Below are positions 16,226-25,263 of a stretch of DNA of 64,000 nt, piece after piece. The position numbers and the translations under genes were made by a program. Source of the stretch: Salinibacterium sp. NK8237 (GTDB taxonomy: Bacteria > Actinomycetota > Actinomycetes > Actinomycetales > Microbacteriaceae); assembly GCF_015864955.1 (NCBI RefSeq), contig NZ_JADYWE010000002.1, positions 611,935-675,934 of the forward strand, in the 5' to 3' direction. Under the pieces are notes generated by a model. It ran no database searches. It was given only the letters and a program-made list of their open reading frames with translations, and had not been told where the DNA came from. Position 1 is the stretch's first letter. Every line of letters begins with the position of its first letter.

Positions 16226-17266
16226 TCAGACCCCTGCGACCGTCGATTCGCGCACAATGAGCTCGATCGGAATTGGCACAAACCGTTCTACAGTCTCGCC
16301 AGCGATCATCCGCAATAGCGTCTCCGCCATCACCGCACCCTTGGCATCCGTATTCAAGTCGACCGATGTCAACGGCGGCTGCGCGCTAGTCGAAAAGAAA
16401 TTGTTGTCGATCGTCGCCACCGCGATATCCCCAGGAATCGCGACACCACGCTCTTTCAAAACCCCCACCGCACCATGCGCCATTTGTGCGGTAGCCGCCA
16501 CCAACCCATCGATCGAATCCCCCCGATCGAGAATTCGCACCATAGCCGCAGCGCCGCCAGCGGGCGTCAAATCGCCCTCCTCGAATGGGCCCTCGGCAAG
16601 CCCGGCGAGCGCAAGTGTCGAACGCCACCCCTCCGTGCGATCAAGACCAGCCGACATGCCCAACGGTGCACCGATCATCCCAATCCGAGCGCGCCCGCAA
16701 TCCACCAAGTGCTGGGTCGCAAGAACTGCAGAATCCACATTGTCGACATCGACAACAGAAAATGGTCCGTCATCGGAGCTCAAAGGTCGAACACCGAATA
16801 CCACTGGCAGAGCGCGGGAAAGTGACACGTAATCCGCATCACGGGTGTAATGCGACAAAATCAGGGCGCCATCAACATTGCCGCCCTCAAGAAACCGACG
16901 CGTCTTCGCCGGATCATCATCCGATTCAATCAGCAACGTCAGCGTGTAATCCGTCGTCGCCATGTGCAGCGCCGCCCCCTGAATCACCGCCGCAAAATAG
17001 GGGTCAGCAAAGAACTTTGATGTCTGCTGGGGGATGACCATCGCAATGGATTGAGTCGTGCGCTTGGCAAGATTGCGCGCTGTGCGATTCGGCACATAGT
17101 TCAGCTCGCTAATCGCATTAGTGACAGCAGCGATTGCCTCCTCGGTTACCTGCGAAGAACCATTGATCACCCGCGACGCAGTCGAACGCGAAACCTTTGC
17201 GCGCTGCGCGACCGCCAGCAACGTTGGCGGTGCCACGGCGGGAACATCCGTGTCGTTCGTCATCAT
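16226..17266 (-). CDS. LacI-family transcriptional repressor
   Basis: A 346-residue LacI/GalR regulator. The HTH TLLAVAQRAKVSRSTASRVINGSSQVTEE covers residues 15-43, the hinge-helix region is YVPNRTARNLAKRTT, and the rest is a periplasmic-binding-protein-like sugar-sensing domain ending in PIELIVRESTV. GAAAGG precedes the start. It lies 75 bases after the beta-glucosidase on the same strand, so it is the last gene of the sugar operon and probably autoregulated through it. The two palindromes upstream of the sugar-binding-protein gene are its likely sites. The ligand is likely a beta-glucoside or its product. Confidence 0.93.
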   Translation of the reverse strand: MMTNDTDVPAVAPPTLLAVAQRAKVSRSTASRVINGSSQVTEEAIAAVTNAISELNYVPNRTARNLAKRTTQSIAMVIPQQTSKFFADPYFAAVIQGAALHMATTDYTLTLLIESDDDPAKTRRFLEGGNVDGALILSHYTRDADYVSLSRALPVVFGVRPLSSDDGPFSVVDVDNVDSAVLATQHLVDCGRARIGMIGAPLGMSAGLDRTEGWRSTLALAGLAEGPFEEGDLTPAGGAAAMVRILDRGDSIDGLVAATAQMAHGAVGVLKERGVAIPGDIAVATIDNNFFSTSAQPPLTSVDLNTDAKGAVMAETLLRMIAGETVERFVPIPIELIVRESTVAGV

Positions 17267-17341
17267 TGCCTTTCGTGGGCGGCGGTGACGTTAATCGTAG
17301 CGTCGAGAGTCGTGCAGCCCAGTGGCGGCGCACCCTGCTAA

Positions 17342-18763
17342 CTACTCAGGAATACGGTGCTCAGTAATCAGAGTTTTCACCCACAGACCGCTGTCCTTCA
17401 CGACGCGCTCTTGAGAGTCGTAGTCGACATACACAATGCCGAACCGTTTGCTGTACCCGTAGCCCCACTCAAAGTTATCGAGCAACGACCACACCAGATA
17501 CCCACGCAAGTCCACACCACGCTCGATAGCCCGATGAGCGGCGGTGAAATGGCGACGCAAATAATCGACGCGCTCAGCGTCGTGCACCGCCCCATCCACC
17601 ACAGTGTCCTCAAATGCGGCTCCGTTCTCAGTGATGATCAGCGGCATTTCGGGGAACTGTTCGCTGAGGGAAACCAGCAACTCCTCCAGACCATCCGGCG
17701 CAATATTCCACCCCATCGACGTATACGGGCCTGCTTGTTTCAGAAACTCAACGTGACCGCTGCCCGGCCAAGGCGAACCGCCAACATCTTTGTGGCCGTC
17801 CGCGTTCTCTTTCGGCGACGCGCCATCCCACATCCGCACCGTAGCCGTGGAGTAATAGTTGACGCCCAGAAAGTCGATGTCTTGGTGGATGATCTCCAGA
17901 TCTCCCGGCAGCACGAAGCTCCAGTCGGTGATCTCCGCAGTGTCCTCGAGTAAGTCTGCCGGGTATTCGCCCCGCAACATGGGACCGGTGAATGCTCGGT
18001 TGGCGAGAGCATCGATGCGGCGCTGAGCTTCGGGGGAGGTCGCGTCGTCGCCCCGCAGAACATGGAAGTTCAGCGTGACCGAGTACTGAGCATCGGTGGT
18101 CACCGTTTTGCGTAACGACTGCAACGCCAAGCCGTGGGCCAACTGCAGGTGGTGAACCGATTGCAAAGCGGCGAGCGGTTCCATGCGGCCGGGAGCATGT
18201 GCTCCTGAACCATAGCCGAGGTAGGCGCTGCACCACGGCTCGTTGAGCGTGGTCCAGCAGTCCACTCGATCGCCGAGGTAGGCGCCCACAATTGCGGCGT
18301 ATTCGGCGAAACGGTAGGCAGTCTCTCGCGAGGTCCACCCTCCGACATCTTCCAGCGCTTGCGGCAGGTCCCAGTGGTAAAGAGTGGCAATGGGGCGGAT
18401 GCCGCGGGCAATGAGGCCGTCAACCAAACGTCCATAGAACTCGAGCCCGGCCTGCACAGGCTCGCCGGAGCCCAGCGGTTGGATGCGCGGCCACGCGATC
18501 GAGAAACGGTACGCCTCGAGTCCGAGCGATGCCATAAGGTCGAGATCGCTCTCGAGCCGGTTGTAGTGGTCATCCGCGATTGCGCCGGTGTCGCCGTTCA
18601 CGATTGCCCCGGGGATGGCGCTGAAAGTGTCCCAAATTGATGCCCCGCGACCGTCGGCCTCGGTGGCACCTTCGATTTGATAGGAGGCGGTCGCTGACCC
18701 GATGAGAAAGTTGGGCGCAAATTCGAGGCCGGAATCGCGGTAAGTGGACGTGCCGATGTTCAA
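17342..18763 (-). CDS. GH1 beta-glucosidase
   Basis: A 473-residue family 1 glycoside hydrolase of full length. The acid/base is E175 in TLNEPW and the nucleophile is E379 in [10 protein letters not shown]. The N-terminal signature [15 protein letters not shown] and the glycone-site residues near [16 protein letters not shown] are intact. There is no signal peptide, so it acts in the cytoplasm on imported oligosaccharides. AAGGAG precedes the ATG. It follows the MalG-type permease by 71 bases and precedes the LacI gene, which supports uptake and hydrolysis of cellobiose or a related beta-glucoside. Confidence 0.95.
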   Translation of the reverse strand: MNIGTSTYRDSGLEFAPNFLIGSATASYQIEGATEADGRGASIWDTFSAIPGAIVNGDTGAIADDHYNRLESDLDLMASLGLEAYRFSIAWPRIQPLGSGEPVQAGLEFYGRLVDGLIARGIRPIATLYHWDLPQALEDVGGWTSRETAYRFAEYAAIVGAYLGDRVDCWTTLNEPWCSAYLGYGSGAHAPGRMEPLAALQSVHHLQLAHGLALQSLRKTVTTDAQYSVTLNFHVLRGDDATSPEAQRRIDALANRAFTGPMLRGEYPADLLEDTAEITDWSFVLPGDLEIIHQDIDFLGVNYYSTATVRMWDGASPKENADGHKDVGGSPWPGSGHVEFLKQAGPYTSMGWNIAPDGLEELLVSLSEQFPEMPLIITENGAAFEDTVVDGAVHDAERVDYLRRHFTAAHRAIERGVDLRGYLVWSLLDNFEWGYGYSKRFGIVYVDYDSQERVVKDSGLWVKTLITEHRIPE

Positions 18764-18834
18764 GGAGATCCTTTGGTTACGTGGTTGGAAGAAATATAAA
18801 CGAGCGGGGTGAGTGCGGGATGTGGGTGCCCGGG

Positions 18835-19734
18835 TTAGCCCTTAACGGCGCCCTGCATGATGCCGGCGATGAGCTGGCGGCCCGCGATGACGAACAAGAT
18901 CAGCAGCGGCACAACCGAAAGAACGGCGCCGGTGAGAACCAGCGAGTTGTCTGGCGTTTGGCCGCCGCTCGCGCTGAGCGCCGCGAGAGCAGTTTGCACG
19001 CTGGGGTTTGTCGGGCCAAGCACCAGCAAGGGCCACAAGAAGTCGGTCCAGGCGGCCATGAAGCTGAAGAGCCCGAGCACGGCCATCGCCGGTTTTGCGG
19101 CCGGGATAGCCACGTTCCAGAACGTGCCCCACATATTTGCCCCATCCATCCGGGCCGCTTCGATGAGCTCGTCAGGAATCACGTCAACGAGATATTGGCG
19201 CATGAAAAACACCCCAAAGGCGGTGACCATTCCGGGCACGATAACGGCCTGCAAGGTGCCGATCCAGTGCCAGTGCGCCATCAGCATGAAGAGCGGGATG
19301 ATGCCGAGTTGGGTCGGAATCGCCATCGTCGCGATCACTCCGACCAGTAGTCCATTGCGCCCGCGGAAGCGAAGTTTGGCGAATGAATAGCCGGCAAGCG
19401 TCGAGAAGAAGACGACGGATGCCGCGATCGCGGTGGAGATGATGACGCTATTGATGAGCGCTTGGAAGAACGGCACGGTCGCAAACACTTCGGAGGCGTT
19501 CGCGAGAAAGTTGCCGCCGGGAACAACGGCCGGGGGCACGAGGTTGGTGTCGGACGACTGGCGGCTGCCGATCACGAACGACCACCAGAGGGGGAAGGCC
19601 GAGCCTGCGAAGAATGCGGCGAGTAGTGCGTAGGTGAGCACTCCGGGCCGTTCGTAGGTGGAGCGGCGACGTGCGCGGCGTTCGGCAAACCGTTCGGGAG
19701 TTGCCGGGCGCAGTCTTTCACTCAGGGCGCTCAT
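18835..19734 (-). CDS. Sugar ABC transporter permease (MalG/CUT1 type)
   Basis: A 299-residue inner-membrane permease with six predicted membrane segments. The EAA loop is [25 protein letters not shown] near residue 200, which contacts the ATPase. ATG 19734 overlaps the MalF-type stop as ATGA, and this decides the start over longer frames. No ATPase gene is nearby, so it probably uses a shared MsiK-type ATPase encoded elsewhere, as CUT1 systems of actinobacteria often do. Confidence 0.93.
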   Translation of the reverse strand: MSALSERLRPATPERFAERRARRRSTYERPGVLTYALLAAFFAGSAFPLWWSFVIGSRQSSDTNLVPPAVVPGGNFLANASEVFATVPFFQALINSVIISTAIAASVVFFSTLAGYSFAKLRFRGRNGLLVGVIATMAIPTQLGIIPLFMLMAHWHWIGTLQAVIVPGMVTAFGVFFMRQYLVDVIPDELIEAARMDGANMWGTFWNVAIPAAKPAMAVLGLFSFMAAWTDFLWPLLVLGPTNPSVQTALAALSASGGQTPDNSLVLTGAVLSVVPLLILFVIAGRQLIAGIMQGAVKG

Positions 19735-20765
19735 TTGCGGCCTCCGTTGTATGTCGTCGCGACGTGAGGTCGTGGTTTGGCGACTTTCACCGGCCTGACG
19801 TCGTTGGTGCGAATAGCGCGGGTAATCGCGTAGTTGATGAGCCCCGCGAGAATGATGATGATGAACAGAATCCATGCGGTCGCTGCGGCCCGCCCGAAGT
19901 CACGACGAGGGAACGCAAGCTCATAGAGGTAGAGCACGATCGTTTGAAACTGGCGGCTTCCGCCACCGTTGGTACGTCCGTCAAACAATTTGGGTTCGGT
20001 GAAAATCTGGAGGCCACCGATGGTCGCGGTGATCACGACGAAAATGAGCGTTGGCCGAATCATCGGAATGGTGATCGACCAAAAGCGCCGGATCTTGTTA
20101 GCGCCGTCGAGGGCAGCCGACTCATAGACATCCCGCGGAATCGCTTGCATGGCGGCGAGCAGGATGAGTGCGTTGTAGCCGGTCCAGCGCCAGTTGACCA
20201 TACTCGCGATCGCAATGTGCGAAGGAAGCACATCAAATGCCCAGCGAATCGGGTCGAGTCCGAAGAGATCGAGGAGGCCAGCAACGGGGCCCGTGTACTG
20301 GTTAAAGATTTGCGCGAAGATTACGGCGACGGCGACGGGAGCCACGATGTAGGGCAGCAGTATACTCATGCGCCAGAAGGTCTTGCCGCGCAGCGTCTGG
20401 TCGAGCAGCGCCGCGATGACGGTGGCGAACACCAGCTGGGGGAGCGCTGACAACAGGAAGATACTGACGGTGTTGCCGAAGGCGTTCCAGAAGAACGGGT
20501 CAGACAGCACCGATTGGTAGTTCGCTAGCCCGACGAAGTCGCCCTGCCCTTTGAGGAGGTGCCAGTCGTAGAGCGACACGTTGAGCGTGTAAACGATGGG
20601 AAAAATGCCGATGAGGGCAAACAGGATGAAGAAAGGCGCGATGTAGAGAAACGGCGACACCTTGTAGTCGAAATTCGACAACTTCTGCCGAAACGTAAGC
20701 ACAGAGCGAGACTTCGGGCTCATGCGCTGGGTGACCGTTCTGCTGGTCGTGCTGGTGCTGGACAT
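19731..20765 (-). CDS. Sugar ABC transporter permease (MalF/CUT1 type)
   Basis: A 344-residue permease with about six membrane segments, the first at residues 38-60 (FLYIAPFFILFALIGIFPIV). The EAA loop is ESAALDGANKIRRFWSITIPMIRPT. A basic cytoplasmic N-terminus of about 35 residues precedes the first segment. It forms the heterodimeric channel with the MalG-type protein, with which it overlaps by 4 bases. It follows the binding-protein gene after a 97-base gap that contains a stem-loop. Confidence 0.93.
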   Translation of the reverse strand: MSSTSTTSRTVTQRMSPKSRSVLTFRQKLSNFDYKVSPFLYIAPFFILFALIGIFPIVYTLNVSLYDWHLLKGQGDFVGLANYQSVLSDPFFWNAFGNTVSIFLLSALPQLVFATVIAALLDQTLRGKTFWRMSILLPYIVAPVAVAVIFAQIFNQYTGPVAGLLDLFGLDPIRWAFDVLPSHIAIASMVNWRWTGYNALILLAAMQAIPRDVYESAALDGANKIRRFWSITIPMIRPTLIFVVITATIGGLQIFTEPKLFDGRTNGGGSRQFQTIVLYLYELAFPRRDFGRAAATAWILFIIIILAGLINYAITRAIRTNDVRPVKVAKPRPHVATTYNGGRK

Positions 20766-20802
20766 CGATCGGCCAATCCGCGTCGAGGGGCGTGGGGGAT
20801 AG

Positions 20803-20838
20803 TGGGCGGTCGAGGAATTTGCAGTCCTCGGCCACCCA
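20803..20838 (-). other. Intercistronic stem-loop between binding-protein and permease genes
   Basis: Arms 20803-20816 and 20825-20838 form a 14-bp stem with two G-U pairs and an 8-base loop. Such hairpins after binding-protein genes commonly stabilise the upstream mRNA or cause partial termination, giving more binding protein than permease. That role is inferred from position. Confidence 0.55.
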
Positions 20839-20862
20839 CCAACAATTCAGGTTGAGCGCGTG

Positions 20863-22152
20863 CTAGCCGACCAACTGATTGAGCAACACCATCGCTTCAT
20901 CCCAGGCGGCGTCACCGTCGGTGATTTCGCCCTGGCCGATGCGGTCAAAGACTGGACCGAAGACGTTGTCTTGGATGTTGGAGTCCTCCGGTCCCTTTAC
21001 CTGAGCGATGACACCTTCGGAGCGAGCACTGAAGATCTCACCGACGGGGGCGTCGTTGAAGAACGCGTTAGTCGAGTCGGCTACGAGGGCTTGACCCTCG
21101 ATCGTGCTCGGGAACGGTCCGGCAACTTCAAAGGCTGCGGCCTGCTGTTCGGGTGCAGCGAGCCAGAGCGCGAGAGCTGCTGCCTCCTCTTTGTGCTCGG
21201 ATGATTCGGAGACACCCAGGAAGGCACCGCCCCAGTTAGCTGCACCGCCGGGGAGTACGTCGGCAAAGTCCCAACCACTGTCGGTAGTTCCTTCGTCGTA
21301 GTAGCCCTGCACAATTCCTAGCATCCAACTCGGGCACATATAGGTAGCGAAGTCGCCAGCCTTGGCCTGCGGTCCAACATCCCAGCCGGGCAGGCCAGCA
21401 CCGAGACCGGCGTTTTCTGCGTCGACGATCTTGGCGAGTTGGTTCTTCAGGGCGGTGTTGCCCTCGATGTTCAACGTTTCGCCGTCGGCCTTGTAGTAGC
21501 CCTCAGCCTGCTGGTTCACGAATGAATTCCAGAAGAATCGGGGGCTGTGGTAAAACGCTTTTTCACTGGCTTCAACGTATTCATTGCCGACTTCGAAGAA
21601 GCGATCCCAGCTGGCGTCTTCGCCACCGAAGTACTCGGCAACTTCGCTCCGTTCGCTCGGCAGGCCTGCTGCCTCAAAGAGGTCGCCGCGGTAGCAGATG
21701 CCCTGCGGGCCGATGTCGAGACCGGCGCCGATGACGCGGCCATCGGCATCCGTTCCCTGCTCGTATTTCCAGTCGAGCCAATCGCTCTTGACATCTTCGA
21801 TGCCGTAGTCGCGCAGGTCGACAAAGGATCCGCTGACTTCCTGAATCGTGCTGAGCCAGCCTTCTTCGATCGCGACGACGTCGCTGAGGCCGGTGCCGGC
21901 GGCAATCTTGGCGTAGGCGTCGTCGCGGGCGGCGCCGCCACCCTCGAGGTTCGTCGCCTCGATAACGATATTCGGGTGTTCTTCCATGTACTTGTCGTAA
22001 TTCGCATCGACACCCATGGTGCCGAACGTGGTGATCGAGAGGGTGATCTTTCCATCGTCAGAACCGCCACCGGATGCGGTGCATCCGGAAACGGCCATCG
22101 TGAAGATTGCGGCACCTGCGATCGTGGCTGTTATTGCGCGTCGTGAACTCAC
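20863..22152 (-). CDS. Sugar ABC transporter substrate-binding lipoprotein
   Basis: A 429-residue family 1 extracellular solute-binding protein. The signal is RRAITATIAGAAIFTMAV followed by lipobox VSGC and a Ser/Gly-rich linker, so it is tethered to the membrane. The mature domain has the usual two-lobe pattern, with GICYRGDLFEAAGLP and PSWMLGIVQGYYDEG. I chose GTG 22152, which has AAAGGAG 4 bases upstream. Longer frames would read through the operator region. It is first in the operon with MalF, MalG, GH1 and LacI. Confidence 0.92.
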   Translation of the reverse strand: MSSRRAITATIAGAAIFTMAVSGCTASGGGSDDGKITLSITTFGTMGVDANYDKYMEEHPNIVIEATNLEGGGAARDDAYAKIAAGTGLSDVVAIEEGWLSTIQEVSGSFVDLRDYGIEDVKSDWLDWKYEQGTDADGRVIGAGLDIGPQGICYRGDLFEAAGLPSERSEVAEYFGGEDASWDRFFEVGNEYVEASEKAFYHSPRFFWNSFVNQQAEGYYKADGETLNIEGNTALKNQLAKIVDAENAGLGAGLPGWDVGPQAKAGDFATYMCPSWMLGIVQGYYDEGTTDSGWDFADVLPGGAANWGGAFLGVSESSEHKEEAAALALWLAAPEQQAAAFEVAGPFPSTIEGQALVADSTNAFFNDAPVGEIFSARSEGVIAQVKGPEDSNIQDNVFGPVFDRIGQGEITDGDAAWDEAMVLLNQLVG

Positions 22153-22203
22153 GGCACTCCTTTGTGGACGTGTATCAGGGGGTGGGAGCGCTTCATAACC
22201 AAT

Positions 22204-22225
22204 TTCATGGAAGCGCTCCCATGAA
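22204..22225. promoter_or_regulatory. LacI-type operator O1
   Basis: A 22-base site with 20 of 22 positions symmetric. The arms are ttcatgg and ccatgaa around the central agcgct core. It lies downstream of the -10 element, between it and the binding-protein start. A related half-site (gggagcgcttcat) is at 22185-22197. Confidence 0.8.
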
Positions 22226-22234
22226 CGTTTCATA

Positions 22235-22263
22235 AGACTAGATATGCTCGGATTCGCTGTCAA
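22235..22263 (-). promoter_or_regulatory. Promoter of the sugar-uptake operon
   Basis: On the minus strand a consensus -35 TTGACA (22263-22258) is followed, after exactly 17 bases, by TAGTCT (22240-22235). Transcription would begin near 22228. The promoter is framed by the two LacI-type operators, with O2 just upstream of -35 and O1 just after the start point. Confidence 0.75.
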
Positions 22264-22268
22264 GAGTT

Positions 22269-22290
22269 TTCATGGAAGCGATCCCATGAA
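22269..22290. promoter_or_regulatory. LacI-type operator O2
   Basis: The same 22-base pattern as O1 with one changed core base (agcgat for agcgct). Centre-to-centre distance to O1 is 65 bases, about six helical turns, which suits repression by looping across the promoter. Confidence 0.78.
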
Positions 22291-22401
22291 ACTGAATAAA
22301 TACAAAACCCGCACAAAAAGAGAGCATCTGGGCCGCAGCGAACCCAACTCGTGTCAACCGCGCAGCCCACCCACAGCAGACCTAAATAGAATGCACAGGT
22401 T

Positions 22402-22423
22402 AGCGATGGAAGCTTGCATCGCT
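22402..22423 (+). other. Small hairpin before the htrA ribosome binding site
   Basis: Arms agcgatg (22402-22408) and catcgct (22417-22423) frame an 8-base loop. The hairpin ends two bases before the AAAGGAG of the protease gene, so it could influence ribosome access. A TAGAAT -10-like element is at 22387-22392. Confidence 0.4.
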
Positions 22424-22437
22424 GAAAGGAGCACACC

Positions 22438-24102
22438 ATGACTCAGGTCCCCGAAGAACCCACCCCCGATGTAACACCCGAAGGTGCAACACCCGAAGAT
22501 GTAGCACCCCAAGAGAGCAGCACCCTAGCCAGCACCCCCGAGACAGCAGCTCAGGCTGAGGCGACTCCCGTCGCAGCCGACGCTGCAGAAACGGCAGTAG
22601 CAGCGAACACCGCGGATATGTCCGCTGGCGTCGACAGCACGCCCACCCAGACTTCTTCCACCGAAGCCGCACCCGGTGTCGCTCCGGTGGAAACCCCGCC
22701 TGTTGCAGGCACAGCGATCGCCGCGAACGCTGCAGCATCAGAAACCACCGCAGGGCCCACGGCACAGGCAACAACAGCGCCCACGGTGCAGGCACACGCA
22801 GCTCCAGCCGCTCTTGGGTCGAACCCCGGCGCAAGCTTCGGTCCCGCAGCAGTACCGGCGGCGGCAGCTGCCGAGCCCACCTCTTCCAAAAAGAGGCCTC
22901 GCATGACACTCGGCCTCGTCGCCGGATTCGCCATCGTCGCGCTCCTCGGCGGTGCATCCGGAGCAGGCGTCACACTCTGGGCTCTGGGAAACCAAGCAAC
23001 CTCCGCCGTGAGCGGCACGGCAAGCCCGGCTTCCATCACCGTCAACGATCCCGGTAACGCAACACTCGTTACCTCAGTGGTCGCTACTGCAGCTCCCGCG
23101 ATCGTCACGATCAACGTCACCGGCGAAAACGCTGGCGGAAGCGGATCCGGCGTGATCATTAGCGAAGACGGCAACGTCATCACCAATGCCCACGTTGTCA
23201 CTCTCGATGGCGAAGTCTCTGACCCAACAGTCACCGTGACCACTGACGATGGACGCCTCCTTTCTGCGACTGTCATCGGCTTCGACGCGATCTCAGACAT
23301 CGCGGTTATCCACATCGACGATGTCAGTGACATGCCATACATCACGATCGCCGATTCCAGCGAACTCAACGTGGGAGACAGCACCGTCGCAATCGGCGCC
23401 CCTCTTGGCCTCTCAGGAACGGTCACCAGCGGAATCGTCAGTGCCCTCAACCGCAGCATCACGATCGCTTCTTCGGCGCTGCCGGAAGATCCTGAGGCAA
23501 GCACCGAAGCCCCTGACGACAGCGGCGACCAAGACCTCTGGAACTTCGACCTCTTCGGTGAAGACGGCCAGGGTAGCGGGCAAAGCTCGTCATCTCAGGC
23601 CTCGGTAGCTCTTGCCGTGATTCAGACGGATGCCGCTATCAACCCCGGAAACTCCGGTGGCGCACTGCTGAACTCTGACGGTGAACTCATCGGAATCAAC
23701 GTCGCGATCGCATCGTCGGGTGGCACTGAAGGCAGCATCGGTGTCGGCTTCGCCATTCCGTCGAATGTCGCTAGCCGCGTCGCGAACGAGATTCTCGAAA
23801 CGGGAACCGCAACTCATGGTCTCCTCGGAGCATCCGTCGCCGACGTCACCGACGACCCTGCCCAGAGTGACGCCGAAGTTGTTGGTGCCAGCATCGTTGA
23901 CGTCTCCGCTGGCGGTGCAGCCGAGGAAGCCGGACTCGAGGTTGGTGACATCGTCACCGGCTTCGATGGTCTGCCCATCACTAACAAGACGGACCTCACC
24001 GCTCAGGTGCGTGCCTACGCCGCCGGCGAAACAGTGCCGCTGACGTATGTGCGAGACGGAAAGGGATACTCCGTTGATGTAACCCTTGGTTCGCTCGAGT
24101 AA
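22438..24102 (+). CDS. HtrA/DegP-type membrane-anchored serine protease with PDZ domain
   Basis: A 554-residue protein. Residues 1-155 are a disordered, Ala/Pro/Glu-rich cytoplasmic region. A single membrane segment (LGLVAGFAIVALLGGASGAG) follows at about 160-180. The trypsin-like domain has the triad H252 (TNAHVV), D287 (SDIAVIH) and S406 (NPGNSGG), and a PDZ domain fills the last 100 residues. An acidic insertion of about 45 residues (EDPEASTEAPDDSGDQD...) sits before the Ser motif. The topology puts the protease outside the cell, where it would degrade misfolded exported proteins. AAAGGAG precedes the ATG. It stands as a single gene with its own terminator. Confidence 0.94.
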   Translation: MTQVPEEPTPDVTPEGATPEDVAPQESSTLASTPETAAQAEATPVAADAAETAVAANTADMSAGVDSTPTQTSSTEAAPGVAPVETPPVAGTAIAANAAASETTAGPTAQATTAPTVQAHAAPAALGSNPGASFGPAAVPAAAAAEPTSSKKRPRMTLGLVAGFAIVALLGGASGAGVTLWALGNQATSAVSGTASPASITVNDPGNATLVTSVVATAAPAIVTINVTGENAGGSGSGVIISEDGNVITNAHVVTLDGEVSDPTVTVTTDDGRLLSATVIGFDAISDIAVIHIDDVSDMPYITIADSSELNVGDSTVAIGAPLGLSGTVTSGIVSALNRSITIASSALPEDPEASTEAPDDSGDQDLWNFDLFGEDGQGSGQSSSSQASVALAVIQTDAAINPGNSGGALLNSDGELIGINVAIASSGGTEGSIGVGFAIPSNVASRVANEILETGTATHGLLGASVADVTDDPAQSDAEVVGASIVDVSAGGAAEEAGLEVGDIVTGFDGLPITNKTDLTAQVRAYAAGETVPLTYVRDGKGYSVDVTLGSLE

Positions 24103-24115
24103 ACGAGCCAACTAC

Positions 24116-24158
24116 CGTGTGCGGCGTCACAGGCTAACGGCCTGGGGCGCCGCACACG
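24116..24158 (+). terminator. Hairpin terminator after htrA
   Basis: Perfect 11-bp arms cgtgtgcggcg (24116-24126) and cgccgcacacg (24148-24158), with a second inner stem caggc/gcctg. It starts 14 bases after the protease stop. Confidence 0.8.
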
Positions 24159-24230
24159 TGTGTAACCACCGAAGTGTGCACAGGACGCGATAAGCTCGAC
24201 CGACAAAACCGGCCCGACGTATTGGAACCC

Positions 24231-25259
24231 ATGGCAAAGAAGGCTCAAGCCCTCACTGGTGTGTCGTATGTGATGCCTGTGCTCAACGAAGTTGAACATA
24301 TCGAGGCGGCCGTCGACAGTCTCACCGCGCAGGACTATGAGGGACCCTTCGAGATTGTGCTCGCGTTGGGCCCGAGTATCGATGGCACAAACGCCGTCAT
24401 TGACGAAATGGCTCGGATCGATCCGCGCATACGTCACATCCCCAATGAACTTGGTTCCACTCCGGGTGGCCTCAACGCCGCCATCCGCGCGTCGACCTAC
24501 CCCATTGTCGTGCGGGTAGATGCCCACTCCGTGCTGCCAACGGACTACACCCGCGTTGCTGTTGACACTCTCGAACGCACCGGTGCCGATAACGTCGGCG
24601 GCATCATGAAAGCCCAGGGGCGCACCCCATTCGAGCGGGCGGTTGCCCACGCCTACGGCTCGCCGGAAGGTCTCGGCGGCACCCAGCACCACACGGGCGG
24701 CAAAGAAGGTCCTGCCGATACCGCCTACCTTGGCGTCTTCCAGCGCGAACGCCTTGTCGAAGTCGGCCTCTTCGACGAAGACATTAAGCGTGGTCAAGAC
24801 TGGGAGCTAAACCGTCGTTTGCGCGCGACCGGCGGCACGGTGTGGTTCACGCCGCAGCTAGAAGTCCTCTACCGGCCACGATCCAATCTGCGCACCCTTG
24901 TCCGTCAGTTCGTCGCCACCGGTATTTGGCGCGGGGAACTCGCTCGTCGATTCGGCACTGCGAACTCGCCTCGCTACTTTGTGCCTCCGCTGGCTGTGCT
25001 GGGAACAGCCATCGGTCTCATCCTCGGAATTATCGCGAGCATCACCGGCACAGGCTGGTTGGCTGTCTCTTACGCTGCTCCAGCGGTCTACGCACTCTTC
25101 GTCATCGCCGCCGCCGCTGTTGCCGGGGCCAAAGACGGGTTAAGATCAGGTCTTTGGTATCTGATTGTGCTTCCCTGTATTCATTTCGGCTGGGGCAGTG
25201 GATTCATTCTCGGGTTCCTGAAACTCACTAAAAACATCACTGCGCAAACGGGAAGATAA
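24231..25259 (+). CDS. GT2 glycosyltransferase (ExoA-like, membrane-associated)
   Basis: A 342-residue family 2 glycosyltransferase. SYVMPVLNEVEHIEAAVDSL opens the GT-A fold. A D-x-H in VRVDAHSVL replaces the usual D-x-D and is seen in some ExoA-type members. GQDWELNRRLRATGG holds the catalytic-base Asp in the ED/QDW motif. Three membrane segments fill residues 255-330. I chose ATG 24231, which begins just before the first strand. An upstream in-frame ATG at 24174 would add a tail without homology. It is first of three tightly packed genes with a CDP-alcohol phosphotransferase and a second GT2, a set that suggests synthesis of a phosphodiester-linked cell-wall glycan. Confidence 0.88.
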   Translation: MAKKAQALTGVSYVMPVLNEVEHIEAAVDSLTAQDYEGPFEIVLALGPSIDGTNAVIDEMARIDPRIRHIPNELGSTPGGLNAAIRASTYPIVVRVDAHSVLPTDYTRVAVDTLERTGADNVGGIMKAQGRTPFERAVAHAYGSPEGLGGTQHHTGGKEGPADTAYLGVFQRERLVEVGLFDEDIKRGQDWELNRRLRATGGTVWFTPQLEVLYRPRSNLRTLVRQFVATGIWRGELARRFGTANSPRYFVPPLAVLGTAIGLILGIIASITGTGWLAVSYAAPAVYALFVIAAAAVAGAKDGLRSGLWYLIVLPCIHFGWGSGFILGFLKLTKNITAQTGR

Positions 25260-25263
25260 TATC

